The position numbers and the translations under genes are program-made. Positions 60,416 through 64,000 of a stretch of 64,000 nt of DNA are shown one piece after another; positions within the stretch are counted from its first letter, which is position 1; the number at the start of each line of letters is the position of its first letter. Under the pieces are notes generated by a model that worked only from the letters and a program-made list of their open reading frames with translations, was not told the origin of the DNA and searched no databases. Origin of the DNA: Aliirhizobium wenxiniae (GTDB lineage Bacteria; Pseudomonadota; Alphaproteobacteria; Rhizobiales; Rhizobiaceae); assembly GCF_019511445.1 (NCBI RefSeq), contig NZ_JAEUAN010000001.1, positions 248,001-312,000 on the forward strand. Direction: 5' to 3'.

Positions 60416-60653
60416 GAAATTCGACGATGGCGAAGACATCGACGACCACCTCGATTGGTCGCAGGCGCGGCGCGGATTGGAGCATTTCGAGCCTGTCGAA
60501 GTCGCCTTGCCGCTCGGTGTCGTCAATGGTCTGGACCGCGTGGCCGAGAAACTCGATGTGAAACGCGAGATCTTGATACAGCGCTGGCTTGAACAAAAGC
60601 TGCAAGAATATGCCGGCGACGGTTTTGAGGGTGACCGCGACGTCGCGGAGTAA
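60384..60653 (+). CDS. brnA: BrnA-type antitoxin
   Basis: The 89-residue acidic protein has a disordered N-terminus (ITAEELDRKFDDGEDIDDHLDWSQARRG) and a ribbon-helix-helix-like end (VEVALPLGVVNGLDRVAEKLDVKREILIQRWLEQKLQEY), as in BrnA. It should neutralise BrnT and, as a complex, repress the operon. It overlaps the toxin gene, so both are produced together, toxin first as usual for this family. Confidence 0.82.
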   Translation: MKTITAEELDRKFDDGEDIDDHLDWSQARRGLEHFEPVEVALPLGVVNGLDRVAEKLDVKREILIQRWLEQKLQEYAGDGFEGDRDVAE

Positions 60654-60696
60654 TCGGTGAGTTCAAGCAGGGAGTACCGGAAGCGCGAAAGCCGTT

Positions 60697-60725
60697 CTTG
60701 CCGGATGCCTGATGTATCGCTATAC
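60697..60725 (+). promoter_or_regulatory. Promoter of the leuA leader
   Basis: CTTGCC (60697-60702) and CTATAC (60720-60725) are 17 bases apart, close to the rhizobial CTTGAC-17-CTATAT consensus. The first ATG of the leader frame (60734) begins nine bases after the -10 hexamer ends, the same geometry as the trpL promoter at 44796. Confidence 0.6.
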
Positions 60726-60733
60726 ATCACCCC

Positions 60734-60859
60734 ATGACCATGACAGGCGCGATCATGTTTGACCGTTTTGCCGCCCGCAGCACCGCTGCCGGGGCGACGG
60801 TTTTCGCGCCTCTCTCGCTTCTTAGCCTCGACCTTACACTCGGTTGCCGGGTCCGTTGA
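60734..60859 (+). CDS. Probable leucine-rich leader peptide upstream of leuA
   Basis: A 41-codon frame in the leuA upstream region ends APLSLLSLDLTLGCRVR: six of 13 residues from the first Leu to the last are leucine (CTC, CTT, CTT, CTC, CTT, CTC). Such clusters are diagnostic of attenuation leaders of leucine genes. In-frame ATGs at 60734, 60740 and 60755 are possible starts; the promoter geometry favours the first, which would be leaderless. Downstream RNA can form several hairpins (gaggagc with gctcctc, ggacc with ggtcc, gagca with tgctc), but I see no T-run, so the mechanism is not clear. Confidence 0.6.
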   Translation: MTMTGAIMFDRFAARSTAAGATVFAPLSLLSLDLTLGCRVR

Positions 60860-61016
60860 GGAGCGCCCGGCGGCCGAAAAGCCAGCCGGCGTAAGTGCTC
60901 CTCGCATCAAATCCCAGACATGAAACCGGACCATAAGAGGTCCAATATCCGCAGTCGGATTGCCGTTGATGGCATCGAGCAAAATGCTCCTGCGGATGCG
61001 AGTGAAGGACGAAGAC

Positions 61017-62729
61017 ATGGACAACAAGATTTCCGAATCGGCAAAGGGTATGCACTCCGCGGGCGTAAAGTATCGCGCCTATCCCACCATCAACATTCCC
61101 GATCGTACCTGGCCGTCGAAGGTGATCGAGAAGGCGCCGATCTGGTGTTCGGTCGATCTGCGCGACGGCAACCAGTCGCTGGTCAACCCGATGGGCCACG
61201 ACCGCAAGGCGCGCATGTTCAAGCTGCTCCTGGACATGGGGTTCAAGGAAATCGAGATCGGTTTCCCGTCTGCATCCCAGACCGATTTCGACTTTGCGCG
61301 CTGGTGCGTGGAAGAGGGCGGCGTGCCGGAAGACGTGTCGCTGCAGGTTCTGGTGCAGTGCCGCCCGGAACTGATTACGCGCACGTTCGAATCGCTGGAA
61401 GGCGCGCACAAGCCGATCATTCACTTCTACAACTCGACCTCGGAGCTGCAGCGCCGCGTGGTGTTCGGCAAGGATGTGCATGGCATCAAGCAGATCGCTG
61501 TCGATGCAGCCAAGATGATCACCGACATGGCGGCGAAGGCCGGTGGCGGTTACCGGTTCGAATATTCGCCGGAGAGCTTTACCGGCACCGAGCTGGATGT
61601 GGCTCTGGAGATCTGCAACGCGGTGATCGAGGTGGTGAAGCCGACGGCTGACAACAAGCTGATCCTCAACCTGCCTTCCACCGTTGAGATGGCAACGCCG
61701 AATATCTATGCCGACCAGATCGAGTGGATGTGCCGCAATATCGACAACCGCGAGAATGTCATCATCTCGGTTCATCCGCATAATGACCGCGGCACCGGCA
61801 TTGCGGCCACTGAACTGGCGTTGATGGCGGGGGCGGACCGCGTCGAAGGTACGCTGTTCGGCAATGGCGAGCGCACCGGCAATGTCGACGTCGTAACCTT
61901 GGCGCTGAACATGTTCACGCAGGGCATCGATCCGGAACTGGATTGCTCCGACATCGAGCGGATCAAGGACGTCTACGAATATTCCAACGAGATGGTCATT
62001 CCCGAGCGCCATCCTTACGTCGGCGAACTGGTCTATACCGCGTTTTCCGGCTCGCATCAGGATGCGATCAACAAGGGGATGAAGGCGATCAAGGTCGCCA
62101 ACCATCCTGTATGGGAAGTACCCTATCTGCCGATCGACCCGCAGGATGTCGGCCGTTCCTACGAGGCGATCATCCGCATCAATTCGCAGTCGGGCAAGGG
62201 CGGCATCGCTTACATCCTGCAGCAGGATTACGGCCTGAACCTGCCGCGCAATCTGCAGGTGGAGTTCCGCGAGGACATCCAGCGGATCACCGACGAGGAG
62301 GGCAAGGAGCTGTCTTCCAAGCGCATCCACGAGCGCTTCATGGAACGTTATGTGGAGCAACCCGGCGCGCGGCTGAAATTCGTCGATCACCACACCTATC
62401 CGTCCGAGCCTCACCACAAGGGCGTGCGGGTCGTTGCGGCAGAGATCATCGACAATGGCGAGACGAAGCGCATCGAAGGCAAGGGTACCGGTCCGATCGA
62501 CGGTTTCATCAATGCGCTGTCGATCTATCTCGGCATCGATCTGTCGGTGAATGATTATTCCGAGCACTCGCTGCAGCACGGATCGAACGCGTCGGCCATC
62601 GCCTATGTCGAGATGCAGCATCCGGGCGGAAAACTGTTCGGCGCCGGTATCAACACCAATATCGTCACGGCTTCGCTCGATGCGATCGTTTCGGCGGCGA
62701 ACCGGGTGCTGGAGGAGAGGGCGCGCTAA
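61017..62729 (+). CDS. leuA: 2-isopropylmalate synthase
   Basis: The 570-residue protein is a long-form LeuA: CSVDLRDGNQSL (catalytic metal Asp and Arg) at the start of the TIM barrel, HPHNDRGTG (metal His), the linker, and a C-terminal leucine-binding regulatory domain (SIYLGIDLSVNDYSEHSLQHGSNASAIAYVEM). It condenses 2-oxoisovalerate with acetyl-CoA, the committed step to leucine, and is feedback-inhibited. I use the ATG at 61017 (MDNKISESAKGMH), with GAAGGA upstream. Expression probably responds to leucine through the leader at 60734. Confidence 0.96.
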   Translation: MDNKISESAKGMHSAGVKYRAYPTINIPDRTWPSKVIEKAPIWCSVDLRDGNQSLVNPMGHDRKARMFKLLLDMGFKEIEIGFPSASQTDFDFARWCVEEGGVPEDVSLQVLVQCRPELITRTFESLEGAHKPIIHFYNSTSELQRRVVFGKDVHGIKQIAVDAAKMITDMAAKAGGGYRFEYSPESFTGTELDVALEICNAVIEVVKPTADNKLILNLPSTVEMATPNIYADQIEWMCRNIDNRENVIISVHPHNDRGTGIAATELALMAGADRVEGTLFGNGERTGNVDVVTLALNMFTQGIDPELDCSDIERIKDVYEYSNEMVIPERHPYVGELVYTAFSGSHQDAINKGMKAIKVANHPVWEVPYLPIDPQDVGRSYEAIIRINSQSGKGGIAYILQQDYGLNLPRNLQVEFREDIQRITDEEGKELSSKRIHERFMERYVEQPGARLKFVDHHTYPSEPHHKGVRVVAAEIIDNGETKRIEGKGTGPIDGFINALSIYLGIDLSVNDYSEHSLQHGSNASAIAYVEMQHPGGKLFGAGINTNIVTASLDAIVSAANRVLEERAR

Positions 62730-62755
62730 GCGCCTCTCGTTTCTCATAGATCAAG

Positions 62756-62787
62756 AGGCCGCTGTGGTTTCCCGCAGCGGCCTTTTT
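62756..62787 (+). terminator. leuA terminator
   Basis: Arms aggccgctg and cagcggcct with a 10-base loop are followed by TTTTG. It lies 27 bases after the leuA stop and also separates leuA from the converging anti-sigma gene. Confidence 0.9.
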
Positions 62788-62805
62788 GTTGAGCTTGAAT
62801 TATCG

Positions 62806-63660
62806 TCAGATCAGGCCGGCGGCCTTGGCGGCGATATCGTCGAGATCGGCAGCCGAAGAGGGAGCGACGATCACATAGGTCGCAAGCGGGGTGCTCCACG
62901 AGACGAGGCTGGTGTCGAGGCGGATGTCCTCGATCGGCTTGGTGGTCTCGGGTCTTGCCCTTGAAAATGTCAGAGCCAGAATGTCGCCTTCATTGTCGCC
63001 GGTGGTGCGGCGATAGAAAAGTACGCCGGTCGGCGTATTTTCGGCGGTGACCAGGCGTGCGCCGACAAAAGCGAGTCCGCTATCTCTCAGATCCGGAATA
63101 CGGAAACCCACACCGGTGCCGGTGGTCAGCCATTCAAGAATATCGGCAGGGCTATCTGCGCCTATTTCCACCAGCCGGTTCTGCTGGCGGCTGTAGAGGC
63201 GATAATGAGACACGATGTCATCCAGCCAGTCGCGCTGCTGAAAACCCTGGCTGGTCAATGTTTCCGTCACATGCGTGCCTGTGGGGCGTGCGCCGACCAT
63301 GTATCCCAGACCGCAGCCAAGCAGAAGTGCGAGCGCACAGGCCGAAACAGCCTGCAGGCCTGAAGGGCGAAAGACCCGGCTTCGGCGCGCCGAGCCGGGA
63401 AGGCGGAGTGCCTTGCGGGGCAGGGCCGCATTCTTGATGCTGCGAACGAGATCAAGCGGGACAGGCTCTTTCAGCATATCCTCGAGAAGGAGCCTGCCGG
63501 TCTGGCTGCCGCGTTTCAAATCGTCATGCAGAGCCCGCGCATGCGGATCGTTGACGAGCAGAGATTCGACGTCCTGACGTTCGGTATCGGATACCTGGCC
63601 ATCGACGAACGCCGAAAGACGCCGTTCAAGCGCGGATGGTTCTGAACTCGCCATGATCAT
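62806..63660 (-). CDS. Membrane anti-sigma factor
   Basis: The 284-residue protein has an N-terminal anti-sigma-like helical segment (LERRLSAFVDGQVSDTERQDVESLLVNDPHARALHDDLK), one membrane helix (AVSACALALLLGCGLGYMVG, about residues 107-126) and a periplasmic domain of about 150 residues. It is the usual layout of a membrane anti-sigma factor. Its ATG overlaps the sigma stop by four bases (ATGA), so the two are coupled. The periplasmic signal it senses is unknown. Confidence 0.85.
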   Translation of the reverse strand: MIMASSEPSALERRLSAFVDGQVSDTERQDVESLLVNDPHARALHDDLKRGSQTGRLLLEDMLKEPVPLDLVRSIKNAALPRKALRLPGSARRSRVFRPSGLQAVSACALALLLGCGLGYMVGARPTGTHVTETLTSQGFQQRDWLDDIVSHYRLYSRQQNRLVEIGADSPADILEWLTTGTGVGFRIPDLRDSGLAFVGARLVTAENTPTGVLFYRRTTGDNEGDILALTFSRARPETTKPIEDIRLDTSLVSWSTPLATYVIVAPSSAADLDDIAAKAAGLI

Positions 63661-64000
63661 GCTCGCCTTTCCGCCAAGCCGGGCGGTTGGGAGGCAAGCG
63701 CAAGGCGTGCGGCGCAGAGACGGGACGAGAGCAGTTCCGGTGTGATGCCGAGGATAGATGCCGCTTCGGAATAATCAAAACCTTCGACATCGACGAGAAG
63801 AAGCGCGCTTGCCAGTCCTTCGTGAATGCCGAGAAATGCCTTGGAGGCGCTGCTTCCGTCGTCCGTTGCCTGGGCGCTCTGCCGGGGATGCGGCTCCTGC
63901 CGGTTGCGCTTGCGGGTTTCTTCGTTCCATCCGATACGGATCTGGTTGAAGACCCAGCTTTCCAGGCGGCATTCACCCTTCCAGTGATGGCTTTTGAGAA
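63657..64000 (-). CDS. ECF sigma factor (N-terminus beyond window)
   Basis: The visible 114 residues are the C-terminal part of an ECF sigma factor: the end of region 2 (KSHHWKGECRLESWVFNQIRIGWNEETRKR), a linker, and region 4 with a helix-turn-helix (ALLLVDVEGFDYSEAASILGITPELLSSRLCAARLALA). It continues beyond 64000. It is coupled to the membrane anti-sigma factor at 62806, so it should respond to an envelope or extracellular signal. The class cannot be set without the start of the protein. Confidence 0.85.
   Translation of the reverse strand, partial: LKSHHWKGECRLESWVFNQIRIGWNEETRKRNRQEPHPRQSAQATDDGSSASKAFLGIHEGLASALLLVDVEGFDYSEAASILGITPELLSSRLCAARLALASQPPGLAERRA

Noticed and set aside
60834..62747. 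A 637-residue minus-strand frame opposite leuA.
   Set aside because: Shadow frame; leuA has intact catalytic and regulatory motifs on the plus strand.

Overview
The window reads as a chromosomal segment of a Rhizobiaceae alphaproteobacterium (Rhizobium/Agrobacterium/Sinorhizobium group). I base this on the fused anthranilate synthase TrpE(G) behind a WWWAR leader peptide, a NolR-like ArsR repressor, a choXWV choline transporter, a DUF47-pit phosphate operon with a PHO box, the carboxyspermidine route to spermidine, TGA-N9-TCA (RirA-type) boxes before a heme receptor, and several rhizobial intergenic palindromes. Most genes are compact, GC-rich housekeeping or transport genes. I see no prophage, integrase, insertion sequence, CRISPR array, rRNA or tRNA.

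Layout. 1-4.9 kb: a truncated VanZ-like gene, a NodB-type deacetylase, an outer-membrane protein, then a YfgM-like protein with the GTPase der, and a 28-residue membrane peptide. 4.9-10.5 kb: a GT4 glycosyltransferase (probable Agt glycolipid synthase) behind a PHO box, a dual-specificity phosphatase, an AT-richer two-gene unit of unknown function, a sugar kinase and an alpha-glucosidase. 10.6-14.8 kb: the spermidine pair (carboxynorspermidine-type dehydrogenase and decarboxylase), an ArsR-AHSA1 pair with twin operators, and a DUF4160-DUF2442 pair. 14.9-22.3 kb: adenine deaminase, a PLP lyase divergent from an Lrp regulator, a DCC thioredoxin-like protein with a saccharopine dehydrogenase-like fusion, a branched-chain amino-acid binding protein and the NolR-like regulator. 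22.4-29.9 kb: a HugZ-like protein, choXWV, an L,D-transpeptidase, a YCII protein, a proline-racemase-family enzyme, an ATPase and a Nudix protein.

30-41.5 kb: DUF47-pit, thymidine kinase, pseudoazurin under an FNR/FixK-type box, two uncharacterised proteins (one DUF2333), a LuxR-PAS pair, a REC-REC-GGDEF protein, UPF0114 and a TonB heme receptor. 41.7-52.4 kb: a formate-tetrahydrofolate ligase gene broken by one amber codon, an extensin-like protein, trpL-trpE(G), two acetyltransferases with a MarR regulator, a cation exporter with queF, a DUF2076 protein and a ClpP. 52.5-64 kb: a CHASE-PAS-GGDEF-EAL protein, an HxlR regulator, a methyltransferase, an RTX-GH16 glycanase, BenE, BrnT/BrnA, a probable leucine leader peptide with leuA, and an anti-sigma/ECF sigma pair cut by the window end.

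Regulation is the most informative layer. I can read PHO boxes (phosphate), an anaerobic box (pseudoazurin), two iron boxes (heme receptor), ArsR and MarR operators, and two leader-peptide genes (trpL and a leucine-rich one before leuA) whose promoters place the transcription start at or next to the leader ATG. No single locus is demonstrably a new system. The best candidates for new biology are the leuA leader without an obvious terminator, the two-gene unit at 6883-7730, the membrane peptide at 4820, and the Ser/Thr active-site variant of the proline racemase family. All functional calls come from reading motifs; no database search was run.
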